A stretch of DNA of 64,000 nt from Helicobacteraceae bacterium (GTDB lineage: Bacteria > Campylobacterota > Campylobacteria > Campylobacterales > Sulfurimonadaceae): contig CANMJR010000003.1 in assembly GCA_947498025.1 (NCBI GenBank), positions 1 to 64,000 on the forward strand, given 5' to 3'. Below the pieces are notes generated by a model that ran no database searches, was not told where the DNA came from, and saw only the letters and a list, made by a program, of their open reading frames with translations. The translations under genes were made by a program, and so were the position numbers. The stretch's first letter is position 1. Each line of letters begins with the position of its first letter. Positions 44,326 through 52,008 of the stretch are shown piece by piece.

Positions 44326-45453
44326 ATGGAAAATTTAAGTTATTATGAAATATTAGAAGTGACACGAACGGCAGACAAAACGACGATAAAAAAAGCGTAC
44401 AGAGAGATGGCAAAAAAGTATCATCCGGACAAAAATGCGGGCGATGCCGATGCTGAACACAAGTTTAAATTATGTAACGAAGCCTACCAGTGCTTAAGCG
44501 ACGACAAGCAGAGAGGCATTTACGACCGTTACGGTAAAGAGGGTCTTCAAGGCAGAGGTTCCAGTCGCTCATCCGGTGGATTTGATGATTTAGGTTCTAT
44601 GTTTGAGGAGATGTTTAGCGGTTTTGGCGGAGGCTCAAGAGGCAGGAGCCGCCAAAATCCTGCAGATATAGAGAAATATTCTCTTGACATGAATATCAAC
44701 ATGCAAATCAGTTTTCATGAAGCCGTTTTTGGATGCGAAAAAGAGATAGAGTTCTCCTATAAAAATGCCTGCGGCGACTGCAAAGGTACGGGTGCAAAAG
44801 ATGGCAAACTAGCAACTTGTAAGCAGTGTGGCGGTCAGGGTCAAGTTTACATGAAACAAGGGTTTATGACATTTTCTCAAACTTGTCCTGTTTGTAGCGG
44901 CGTTGGAAGTTCTGCGGCTGAGGCATGTGGAAGTTGTAAGGGTGTGGGGTACAAAGAGGTAAAAGAGAAAGTTACTATCAAAATTCCGGCGGGCATAGAT
45001 TCCGATAACCGCCTAAGAGTTTCAGGCAAAGGAAACATCGGTAAAAGAGGGAGTCGCGGAGATTTATATGTCACATTTACGGTCAAAGCCGACAAGCACT
45101 TTATAAGAAACGGCAACGATGTTTACATAGAAATTCCTGTATTTTTTACTCAGGCCGTTGCAGGCGAGAGTTTTAAAATCCCGTCACTCACAGGGGAACT
45201 TGATTTAAAACTTGACATCGGGACAAAAGATAAACAGCACTTCACTTTCAGAGGCGAGGGAATAGCCGATGTTCACGGACATGGAAAAGGCGATTTAATT
45301 GCACAAGTAAATATTACCTATCCTAAAAAACTAAACGACAAGCAAAAAGCTCTTTTAAAGGAGTTGCAAGACTCTTTCGGCATAGAGGAGTCAAAGCCGC
45401 ATGAAGGAATTTTAGACTCTGCAATCGATAAAATGAAAAGCTGGTTTAAATAA
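44326..45453 (+). CDS. dnaJ: Chaperone DnaJ (type I Hsp40)
   Basis: This is a protein of about 375 aa: J domain (YYEILEVTRTADKTTIKKAY, HPDK motif in KYHPDKNAGD), Gly-rich linker with GFGGGSRGR, four zinc-finger repeats (CGDCKGTG, CKQCGGQG, CPVCSGVG, CGSCKGVG) and C-terminal substrate-binding domains (VTIKIPAGIDSDNRLRVSG, FRGEGIADVHGHGKGDLI). It stimulates DnaK ATPase. The second ATG (44326) has AGGA upstream and gives the conserved start; an ATG at 44314 is possible. dnaK and grpE are not in this window. Confidence 0.96.
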   Translation: MENLSYYEILEVTRTADKTTIKKAYREMAKKYHPDKNAGDADAEHKFKLCNEAYQCLSDDKQRGIYDRYGKEGLQGRGSSRSSGGFDDLGSMFEEMFSGFGGGSRGRSRQNPADIEKYSLDMNINMQISFHEAVFGCEKEIEFSYKNACGDCKGTGAKDGKLATCKQCGGQGQVYMKQGFMTFSQTCPVCSGVGSSAAEACGSCKGVGYKEVKEKVTIKIPAGIDSDNRLRVSGKGNIGKRGSRGDLYVTFTVKADKHFIRNGNDVYIEIPVFFTQAVAGESFKIPSLTGELDLKLDIGTKDKQHFTFRGEGIADVHGHGKGDLIAQVNITYPKKLNDKQKALLKELQDSFGIEESKPHEGILDSAIDKMKSWFK

Positions 45454-45468
45454 TCTGCTTAATACCTT

Positions 45469-47373
45469 TTATAGACTTATAAAAGGTATTAATTCAGAAA
45501 AAACAACCGCTCTGCTCTCCTCTTTTATATCCAAGATTTTTTCGCACATCTGCACTAACTTCTCATCGGCAAAGGGAACTAGGTCTCTTACATTCTCTAA
45601 CTTCTCATTTTTAAGTACATTTGTAAATCTATCATAAGCGGAATATGCCTCTTTTCCTGCCAATTTTGCATAGAGTTTTCTGCCAAGCTCAAATACTTCA
45701 AACTCTTCATTTTTACCGGTTTTAACATTAGTTCCGAATCCCAACTCAATATCGATATTTTTTTCCCTCAGATAGGCTCCAAGCTGCATTATAAAACCGA
45801 TATTTGCCGATGTATATTGTGCCAAAACTCTATCTTGGAACTGCTCAAAACTCTCACTTGTGCCCTTGTGTTTTTTGTATTCCAGCATAAGAGTCTCAAC
45901 ATAATATTTGGCATATCTCAGAGGTGCAGATTTCACAACCGTATAACCCTCGACTCCTTCGCTGATAAGCTTTCCGCCAAGACTGATGTGAACCCCGTCT
46001 TCCGTTTCTCCGGCAACTTTTGCCTTGCATCCCTCAAATCCGACATCTCCCAAACCATGTATTCCGCACCCTTTTACGCATGCAGACCAATACATTCGAA
46101 CTCTGCCTGACTTTAACGCTACTTTCTCGCTCAAATATGTTGACATAGCAATTGCATCATTTTTATTTTCAATCACTCCAAAGGGGCAATGCGCTGTTCC
46201 CGCACATGCTATGAGGTGATTAAAATAGGGAGTATTTACACTCTTATATCGCTCAAAAAAACTCTCTTTTAAAAGTGTCTCAACATCTTTAACACCCAAA
46301 ATGTAAAGACTCTGTTCCATGTCAAAACGTATCTCTTTATTTCCGTAACTCTCACTCAGATTTGCCGCTTCAATCATAGCAGAACCGGTAAATACGCCCG
46401 AGGGAACAACCACATGCACAGCAAATGAGCCGTCACTAAGCTGTACTTTCCCCTGATCAGGGTCATAAAAATCTATCTTTGTCATGGTCTCGCCCGCAGT
46501 TGCGAAATCTACTCCCGCATTCTCTCGGATGGCGCTCGAAATCTCGCTCATCCCCACTGCCTCTATGAGAAAATGAAGTCTGTTTTTATTTCTGTTGTCA
46601 CGAAAACCGAATCTTTTAAATATATCTGCAATGGAAGCAAAGGCTTTTAACACTTCCTCCTCATTTTTTAAAAATATATCTGCATTCTTTGCGATTGTGC
46701 CGACTTTTCCGCCTAGATACATGTTATAACCGTAAACGCCCTCTTTTTGAGCCAACACAAAAGAGCAGTCATGCCCGTAAATATTACATCTGTTTGAGAG
46801 AGAACCCGTAATCGCCGTATTAAACTTTCTAGGAAGTGCAGAAATCCATTCAGGAGAGTACAAAAACATCTTCTGAAGTTTTAAAAGAAGTTGCTGAGAC
46901 GGCAAAACATTGTCAAATGCCAATGCATCCAAAGGGTCATTTAAGATATTTCTAAAATTATCCACGCCTGTTTGGAATGCGTCAATTCCAACAGATGAAA
47001 GTCGTTTTAAAAGAGTCGGCATATCCTCAATTCTAAGGTATCTCAGTTCACATTGGGCTCTTGTCGTCAAATCTATATAATCCTCTCCGTAATCTCTGGC
47101 ACACTCACCGATTGCTCTTGCCTGTTCGGCGTTAAGATGACCGCCCGGGATACGAAGTTTTATCATAAACCGCTCGGGAGTTGCAGGTCTGTCGTAAATC
47201 CCAAAACATTTTAAAAAGTACTTTTTATCCTCATCAGGAATAGAGTCATACCCGTTTTTTGCGTATGTTTGAAGTTTTTCAAAAGCTTCTAACGGACTCT
47301 TTGAGTTTTTAATCTCTTCTATTTTATTAAGTTTTTTATTTCTTGCTTCACTTATTTTTTGTAGTGCTTCCAT
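45469..47373 (-). CDS. nirA: Ferredoxin-nitrite reductase-like siroheme protein
   Basis: This 634-aa nitrite/sulfite reductase has two ferredoxin-like halves with GGHLNAEQARAIGECARDYG and DLTTRAQCELRYL. The siroheme-[4Fe-4S] cysteines lie in CAGTAHCPFG (C-x5-C) and SACVKGCGIHGLGDVGFEGC (C-x3-C). It is assigned to nitrite (to ammonium, six electrons) because it is divergent from a NarK-type transporter and shares an operator with nasA and nrtA. Sulfite reductase is the alternative. AAGGAG is 8 nt before the ATG. A -10 box TATAAT lies at 47404-47409. Confidence 0.87.
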   Translation of the reverse strand: MEALQKISEARNKKLNKIEEIKNSKSPLEAFEKLQTYAKNGYDSIPDEDKKYFLKCFGIYDRPATPERFMIKLRIPGGHLNAEQARAIGECARDYGEDYIDLTTRAQCELRYLRIEDMPTLLKRLSSVGIDAFQTGVDNFRNILNDPLDALAFDNVLPSQQLLLKLQKMFLYSPEWISALPRKFNTAITGSLSNRCNIYGHDCSFVLAQKEGVYGYNMYLGGKVGTIAKNADIFLKNEEEVLKAFASIADIFKRFGFRDNRNKNRLHFLIEAVGMSEISSAIRENAGVDFATAGETMTKIDFYDPDQGKVQLSDGSFAVHVVVPSGVFTGSAMIEAANLSESYGNKEIRFDMEQSLYILGVKDVETLLKESFFERYKSVNTPYFNHLIACAGTAHCPFGVIENKNDAIAMSTYLSEKVALKSGRVRMYWSACVKGCGIHGLGDVGFEGCKAKVAGETEDGVHISLGGKLISEGVEGYTVVKSAPLRYAKYYVETLMLEYKKHKGTSESFEQFQDRVLAQYTSANIGFIMQLGAYLREKNIDIELGFGTNVKTGKNEEFEVFELGRKLYAKLAGKEAYSAYDRFTNVLKNEKLENVRDLVPFADEKLVQMCEKILDIKEESRAVVFSELIPFISL

Positions 47374-47403
47374 AATAATGCTCCTTTATGTATTGTTGAG
47401 AAA

Positions 47404-47495
47404 ATTATAACAGCTAGTTTAATGTAAAATTAATAGTAACTGTATGATTTTTATACAATTTAATGACTAATTACTGACTAGAAAGGGGATATACT
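47404..47495. promoter_or_regulatory. Shared operator with divergent nirA and narK promoters
   Basis: A 19-bp palindrome at 47440-47458 (CTGTATGATTTTTATACAA; arms TGTAT/ATACA) lies between two -10 boxes: TATAAT on the minus strand at 47404-47409 (nirA) and TATACT on the plus strand at 47490-47495 (narK). From the palindrome centre (47449) the first -10 base is 40 nt away on one side and 41 nt on the other. The same palindrome and spacing recur at 60209 and 62427. This suits a dimeric activator at about -50. Its identity is unknown. Confidence 0.75.
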
Positions 47496-47511
47496 TTTAC
47501 AGCTCAAAAAT

Positions 47512-47530
47512 ACTTAATGAAAAATTAAGT
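47512..47530 (+). promoter_or_regulatory. Hairpin in the narK leader
   Basis: ACTTAAT (47512-47518), GAAAA, ATTAAGT (47524-47530) is a perfect 7-bp stem directly before the ribosome-binding site AAAGGA of narK. Almost the same sequence, at the same distance from a palindrome, is found at 60272-60286 with no gene behind it. It may mask or protect the start site of the mRNA. Confidence 0.5.
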
Positions 47531-47545
47531 TTAAAGGAAAATAAG

Positions 47546-48826
47546 ATGGCAGGATTTAAAGCGTTAAAAGGACAAGGACACTGGCCGACACTGCTGGCAG
47601 CATTTTTGTACTTCGATTTTAGTTTTATGGTTTGGACAATGCTCGGTCCCCTCTCGACAGAGATTTCTGAGGCATTGGCAGTCGGCGGATTTATAATAAG
47701 TGAGGGGCAAAAAGCAACACTTTTATCTATCCCTATATTAGCAGGTGCGATTTTAAGAATTGTTCTTGGCTTTGGAGTAGATAAGTTTGGTGCAAAAAAG
47801 ACTGCACTGGTTTCACAAGCTGTAGTTATTGCCGTACTTTTTTATGCATACTTTAGAGGTGCAGGAATTACTTATGATGAACTTCTTGTCGTTGCTTTTG
47901 GTCTTGGTTTTGCAGGAGCCTCTTTTGCGGTTGCACTCCCACAGGCAGGTCAATGGTATCCGCCAAAGCTTCAAGGTGTGGTTTTAGGAATTGCAGGAGC
48001 CGGTAATATCGGTGTTGTAATCGACTTCTTATTCGCTCCAAAAATTGCAGAGCTTTGGGGATGGGAGTCGGTGTTTTTAGTCGGTGCGGTTTTATCTTCA
48101 ATTATTTTTGTAACCTATATGTTTATGGCAAAAGATGCACCCGCAGAGGTTTATACGGTGCGCCCTAAAAAACTTAAAGATTACGGTAAATTGCTTAAAG
48201 ACAAAGATACTTGGTGGTTTAACCTCTTTTATGCAGTAAGTTTTGGCGGTTTCGTAGGATTTGCAGGATACATGAAAGTCTATCTTATGAGTACTTATCA
48301 GGCTGACATGAGCGCTTTTGGTTTGGACATGCTTAATGAGGGAAATGTTAAAGTAGTCGCAGGATATTTCGGTGCTCTTTGTATCTTTGCAGGTGCAATT
48401 TTAAGACCTGTCGGCGGAGCTATTGCAGATCACTTGGGCGGTATCAAATCTCTCTATATCTTTTTTGGTTCGGTTATACTTTTAGCAATTTTAAGTGCGA
48501 CGGTAACTCTACCTTTTGGCTTTGCAATATTGGTACTGTTTTTAATCATGGCGAACCTCGGCATGGCAAACGGTGCAGTGTTTCAGTTGGTTCCGCAAAG
48601 ATTCGGCAAAGATATCGGAATTATGACAGGCATTATAGGTGCAGCAGGAGGTTTTGGAGGCACAGCGCTTATCAATACTTTTGGATGGAGCAAAGGCACT
48701 TTTGACGGCTACTCAGCAGGATTTATGATATTTGCGGCAGTTGTTCTTGTTGCTCTTATGGGGATAAGCTTAGTTAAAACCAGATGGAGAACTACTTGGG
48801 GCGTTGCTGCAGGGGGCAGAATTTAG
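47546..48826 (+). CDS. narK: Nitrate/nitrite transporter, NarK-type MFS
   Basis: This 426-aa major facilitator has twelve membrane helices. It has FLYFDFSFMVWTMLGPLSTEI at the start, PILAGAILRIVLGFGVDKFGAKK (MFS loop 2-3 motif), GAGNIGVVIDFLFAPKIAELWGW and the nitrate-signature-like Gly-rich helices FGFAGASFAVALPQAGQWYPP and MANLGMANGAVFQLVPQRFG. It brings nitrate in or moves nitrite. It is divergent from nirA and shares its operator, which fits assimilation. A stem-loop at 48882-48912 follows. Confidence 0.93.
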   Translation: MAGFKALKGQGHWPTLLAAFLYFDFSFMVWTMLGPLSTEISEALAVGGFIISEGQKATLLSIPILAGAILRIVLGFGVDKFGAKKTALVSQAVVIAVLFYAYFRGAGITYDELLVVAFGLGFAGASFAVALPQAGQWYPPKLQGVVLGIAGAGNIGVVIDFLFAPKIAELWGWESVFLVGAVLSSIIFVTYMFMAKDAPAEVYTVRPKKLKDYGKLLKDKDTWWFNLFYAVSFGGFVGFAGYMKVYLMSTYQADMSAFGLDMLNEGNVKVVAGYFGALCIFAGAILRPVGGAIADHLGGIKSLYIFFGSVILLAILSATVTLPFGFAILVLFLIMANLGMANGAVFQLVPQRFGKDIGIMTGIIGAAGGFGGTALINTFGWSKGTFDGYSAGFMIFAAVVLVALMGISLVKTRWRTTWGVAAGGRI

Positions 48827-48881
48827 CAGACATTTCAATCAATAATTTTGAGATGATTACAAGTTTTATTCAAATCACATT

Positions 48882-48912
48882 ATGATACGATTAGTCAAAG
48901 TAATCGTATCAT
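48882..48912 (+). terminator. 12-bp stem-loop after narK
   Basis: ATGATACGATTA (48882-48893) and TAATCGTATCAT (48901-48912) form a perfect 12-bp stem with a 7-nt loop, 55 bp after the narK stop. There is no T tract, so termination may be Rho-dependent or the stem may protect the 3' end. It also borders the direct repeat at 48931. Confidence 0.55.
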
Positions 48913-48930
48913 GGGTAAGTATATAGACTT

Positions 48931-48967
48931 CTTTCAACATTTCAATAAACCCTCGAAGCTTAAACCA
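48931..48967 (+). repeat. 37-bp direct repeat, left copy
   Basis: It matches 49724-49760 at 34 of 37 positions (core AACATTTCAATAAACCCT). Read from the ATG at 48912 it encodes MGKYIDFFQHFNKPSKLKPP and continues LEP then stop, perhaps the start of a lost gene. Together with the right copy it encloses a toxin-antitoxin pair. Confidence 0.8.
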
Positions 48968-48998
48968 CCTCTTGAGCCGTAGATTGCATAATTCGGGT

Positions 48999-49292
48999 TT
49001 AAATTCTACTGGCTGCTTTTTTGTAAACTTCCATGCTATCTCTTTTACCTACAACAATAACAAAAACTTCTATTTTATCTTCAATTATTTTATAGACTAT
49101 TCTTAGTCGTTTATTGTCAACATAGACTTTTCTAAGTCCTGCAAGATTATTGTTGGCTTTGTTTCCAAGGTCATCACCAACAAGTGGATTTTGAGCTATT
49201 TTTAATAGTTTCTTAAACACAAGAGCTGCTGTGCTATGACCCAATTCCTTTAAATCTTTACGAACATCTTCATGAAACTCGATAGCATACAT
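48999..49292 (-). CDS. RelE-family toxin
   Basis: This 97-aa protein has the RelE/ParE layout: MYAIEFHEDVRKDLKELGHS, FKKLLKIAQNPLVGDDLGNK, LAGLRKVYVDNKRLRIVYKI and EVFVIVVGKRDSMEVYKKA. The central RKVYVDNKRLRIVYKI strand with Arg residues and the following VVGKRD are typical for RelE mRNA interferases. It starts 2 nt after the antitoxin stop. The pair lies between 37-bp direct repeats. Confidence 0.88.
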   Translation of the reverse strand: MYAIEFHEDVRKDLKELGHSTAALVFKKLLKIAQNPLVGDDLGNKANNNLAGLRKVYVDNKRLRIVYKIIEDKIEVFVIVVGKRDSMEVYKKAASRI

Positions 49293-49294
49293 AA

Positions 49295-49594
49295 TTAGTT
49301 CAGCTTGTCTAAATCTATGTCAAACGATTTTGCCATCTCTTCAAGTGAAATAGTTTTGTATGGCTTAGAAGTTCTTTCTTTGACTATGTTATAAATCTCT
49401 TGATTTTCAAGTAGTTCTAAAGCCTCACTCATTCTTTCATACTCATCTTTTGAGATTAAAACAGCTTCAACTTTATTATTTTTAAGTATTGCAAACTTAT
49501 CCATAGTGCTATCTTTAATCTGAGATAGATAACTCCCAAATTTTTTAGCAAACTCTGATGATGGGATGAGTTCATTTGTAGCATAAGTTACCAT
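49295..49594 (-). CDS. Phd/YefM-family antitoxin
   Basis: This 99-aa protein has the N-terminal Phd/YefM DNA-binding part (IPSSEFAKKFGSYLSQIKDS, FAILKNNKVEAVLISKDEYERMSE) and a C-terminal toxin-binding tail (IYNIVKERTSKPYKTISLEE). AAGGAG precedes the ATG. It is first in the two-gene operon and should repress it. The upstream region to 49650 is AT-rich and likely holds the promoter. Confidence 0.88.
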   Translation of the reverse strand: MVTYATNELIPSSEFAKKFGSYLSQIKDSTMDKFAILKNNKVEAVLISKDEYERMSEALELLENQEIYNIVKERTSKPYKTISLEEMAKSFDIDLDKLN

Positions 49595-49723
49595 AGTTTA
49601 ATTCTCCTTAATATATTCCGTAATATTATGCGTGTATTGTAGCATATGTTTGGATATAGAAGAATTGGATACGCAGTGAAGCAATCTAAAAAATGGGTTA
49701 TGAAAGAAGTCTATTCTATTTTT

Positions 49724-49760
49724 CTTTTAACATTTCAATAAACCCTTGAAACTTAAACCA
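49724..49760 (+). repeat. 37-bp direct repeat, right copy, in a 373-bp gene-free stretch
   Basis: This is the right partner of 48931-48967 (34/37 identical). It lies in the 49595-49968 gap, which otherwise contains the antitoxin promoter region, AT-rich DNA and an alternating TA run near 49930-49940 upstream of the ankyrin gene. Downstream of the repeat one frame reads LKLKPELFRFLGAL then stop, differing from the left copy, so both are probably decayed gene pieces. Confidence 0.75.
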
Positions 49761-49968
49761 GAATTATTTCGCTTCTTGGGAGCATTATGAAAAAATCTAT
49801 TTTTTAGAAGATGGGTGTGAGGAGCCATAAATAAATCTATAATTTCTCTCTCAAAAACCACGCTTGCATCTCCAACAAAACCCCAATTTCATCCACACAT
49901 AAAAAATAACAGATTAAGGCAAAACATATATATATATAATCCTCAACTTCACAAAAAAGGATTTATAA

Positions 49969-50400
49969 ATGGTAAAAATAACTTATTCTGATGGGCGGGT
50001 TGCAGAACTTCAAGATGCTTATGATAAGGCAGAGTTGCGTTTAGTGAGAGCATGTTATTGCGATAGTTTGGAGGAAGTAAAATATATTATAGTATCACAT
50101 CCAAAGATAGATGTGAATGCAGAAGTGATTTACTCAAAAACAAGAGGCAATGGAACACCTTTAATCGTAGTAGGAACGAAAGAGATTGGTAAAATACTTC
50201 TTGATAACGGTGCCGATGTGAACAGAGTATATGACACAGGAAGTGCAAAAATAACTGCACTTGATTCTGCATACAAAGAACTTACAAAAGATAGAGTTAA
50301 AAGAAATGACGCTCTAAAAGAGCAAATAGATGAGTACATACTATTTCTCGAAGAAAATGGTGGAAAAAAATACGATGATTTAAAAGAGGAGATGAAGTGA
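49969..50400 (+). CDS. Ankyrin-repeat-like small protein
   Basis: This 143-aa protein contains one to two ankyrin-like units: KAELRLVRACYCDSLEEVKY, GNGTPLIVVGTKEIGKILLDNGADVN and KITALDSAYKEL. There is no signal peptide. AAAGGA is before the ATG. Its stop overlaps the TPR gene start by 4 nt (ATGA-type, GTGATG), so the two are made together; the pair may act as binding partners. Specific role unknown. Confidence 0.78.
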   Translation: MVKITYSDGRVAELQDAYDKAELRLVRACYCDSLEEVKYIIVSHPKIDVNAEVIYSKTRGNGTPLIVVGTKEIGKILLDNGADVNRVYDTGSAKITALDSAYKELTKDRVKRNDALKEQIDEYILFLEENGGKKYDDLKEEMK

Positions 50401-51173
50401 TGAAAAACCTAACTCTCTCCCTCCTCTGTGCAGGATTACTAAGTACAGTTGCCATGGCAGAAGATATGTGTAATGCCACTTATCAGGCAGGCAATTACAC
50501 CCAATCCGAACAATGTTATATCAAACAACTCAAAACAGAGCGTTCGTTCGATAATTTTTTGTATGCTGGAGCATCACTAGTGCAACAACAACGCTACCAA
50601 GAAGCACTCCCTTACCTCATAGAAGCGGAGAAAAAAGCACAATCATTAGATGCTTATGCAGTCATTTATAATTTGCTTGGAGTTGCCTACTCTAACTTGG
50701 GTAATTCAAAACAAACATACACTTATTATATGAAAAATTTAGAGGTAAACTTGAAATTAGGGAACACAAATAATATAGCTACATCCTATCATAATCTTGG
50801 TCAGTATTATGACAAAGAATCTCAGCCCGAAAAAGCACTTGATTATTACGAAAAAGCATTGAAGTATAGCGAAGAGTCCGAGAAAGGAACCATTTATAGT
50901 AACATTGGAGTGCTTTATGATGGTATAAATAATATCAAAAAAGCAGAAGAGATGTATCTCAAAGCTATTGAAAACGATGAGAAGTTTGGAAAATACTCAG
51001 AGCTTGGGATACATAAGAGTAATTTAGGAATTTTTTATTTTAGACAATCACGGTTCGATGAAGCAAAGATAACATTTAACGAAGCTCTTATCATTGCTAA
51101 AAAAGTAGGTTTGAAAGAAACAGAAGCTTTGGTATTAATGGGGCTTTCAGAGATAGAAAAGGCTCAAAAATGA
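50397..51173 (+). CDS. Secreted TPR-repeat protein
   Basis: This 258-aa protein has a signal peptide (NLTLSLLCAGLLSTVAMAED, cleavage after AMA) followed by TPR units: YKQEALPYLIEAEKKAQ-like YQEALPYLIEAEKKAQ, AVIYNLLGVAYSNLGNSKQT, SYHNLGQYYDKESQPEKALD, IYSNIGVLYDGINNIKKAEE and HKSNLGIFYFRQSRFDEAKI. It is periplasmic and probably scaffolds other proteins. It overlaps the upstream ankyrin-like gene by 4 nt and the small frame at 51170 by 4 nt. Confidence 0.87.
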   Translation: MMKNLTLSLLCAGLLSTVAMAEDMCNATYQAGNYTQSEQCYIKQLKTERSFDNFLYAGASLVQQQRYQEALPYLIEAEKKAQSLDAYAVIYNLLGVAYSNLGNSKQTYTYYMKNLEVNLKLGNTNNIATSYHNLGQYYDKESQPEKALDYYEKALKYSEESEKGTIYSNIGVLYDGINNIKKAEEMYLKAIENDEKFGKYSELGIHKSNLGIFYFRQSRFDEAKITFNEALIIAKKVGLKETEALVLMGLSEIEKAQK

Positions 51174-51232
51174 AAACAAATGAATTTGAGAGAGCTGCGA
51201 AGATAGCTTGGAATAATTTTAATGCGGGATAA
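51170..51232 (+). CDS. Possible 20-aa leader or remnant frame
   Basis: The ATG overlaps the TPR gene stop (ATGA) and reads MKTNEFERAAKIAWNNFNAG then stop. Coupling is perfect for translation, but the product is tiny and unrecognised. It may be the 5' end of a lost gene or a translated spacer before the outer-membrane protein gene. Confidence 0.35.
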   Translation: MKTNEFERAAKIAWNNFNAG

Positions 51233-51262
51233 ATCTAAGATATACTTGGAGATAAATGTGAA

Positions 51263-51955
51263 ATGAAAAAGTTATTAACAATTTTAGCTTTGATTTATAT
51301 AAATTTGTTTGCTTATCCATTAGATGAAAATTTACCGTATTACAATGGCAGCAGATTTTATATAGGAACGGATTACGGTGTAACCAACAGTATGGACGAT
51401 GGTTATTTTGGTGGAAAAGAAAGTGTTGGAAATGTTGTCGGTGAAAAAAGCAGTGTGAGATCAGATATTGAAATTGGTACCATTAATTCATCTATTTATA
51501 GTCCTGTTAGTGGATTTATTTACAGATGGCAATATGATAGCAATAAAAATTTTGAAAATGGTTACGGTATTGGTGCACGAGGTGGATTTCAAATTAATGA
51601 TAATAAAAATTGGGGAATGATTACTATTGGTGCAAGGGGTGGCATTGGCTCACAGTCCACAAAAGGAAATTCTTTTATGACTAAAAATGGGCTAACAAAT
51701 GTTTCTTATGCAACACTCAGCAATGGTGTCGGACCAAAACCTGCTGTTTTTATAAAAGATACAGATGTTATAGAAATTAATTTGCTTTTAGGATACGCAT
51801 ATGACGTTTGTAAAACTTTTAAAATTTCAGCAAATGTAGATTACATCTATTCAAATTATCAATTTGCATATCATCTACAAAGCGGAAATGTATTTTTAGG
51901 TGGTGTAACGCAAGATACATTATATTTTAGTCTTGGTGTAAAATATGTTTTTTAA
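51263..51955 (+). CDS. Probable outer-membrane beta-barrel protein
   Basis: This 230-aa protein has a signal peptide (KKLLTILALIYINLFAYPL) and alternating hydrophobic/Gly-rich strands: GSRFYIGTDYGVTNSMDDGY, GYGIGARGGFQINDNKNWGM, ITIGARGGIGSQSTK, VIEINLLLGYAYDVCKTFKI and a final strand LYFSLGVKYVF ending in Phe, the signal for barrel assembly. Family not named. It follows the ankyrin/TPR pair on the same strand. A hairpin repeat copy lies 18 bp after its stop. Confidence 0.72.
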   Translation: MKKLLTILALIYINLFAYPLDENLPYYNGSRFYIGTDYGVTNSMDDGYFGGKESVGNVVGEKSSVRSDIEIGTINSSIYSPVSGFIYRWQYDSNKNFENGYGIGARGGFQINDNKNWGMITIGARGGIGSQSTKGNSFMTKNGLTNVSYATLSNGVGPKPAVFIKDTDVIEINLLLGYAYDVCKTFKISANVDYIYSNYQFAYHLQSGNVFLGGVTQDTLYFSLGVKYVF

Positions 51956-51973
51956 GTAATTGTCAGAAAATCT

Positions 51974-52004
51974 TCTCGTTCCATCCTCCCCCAAGGTGGG
52001 ATGC
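51974..52004 (-). repeat. Dispersed hairpin repeat, copy 4 (minus orientation)
   Basis: TCTCGTTCCATCCTC (51974-51988), CCCCC, AAGGTGGGATGC: same unit as copy 3, with a slightly altered loop and right arm. It lies in the 53-bp space between two convergent genes (stops at 51955 and 52009) and could serve as their terminator. No plus-oriented partner was found to its left. Confidence 0.8.
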
Positions 52005-52008
52005 ATGC

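Noticed and set aside
47868-48705. Frames on both strands inside narK
   Set aside because: They are shadows of the MFS gene; no ribosome-binding sites and biased composition.
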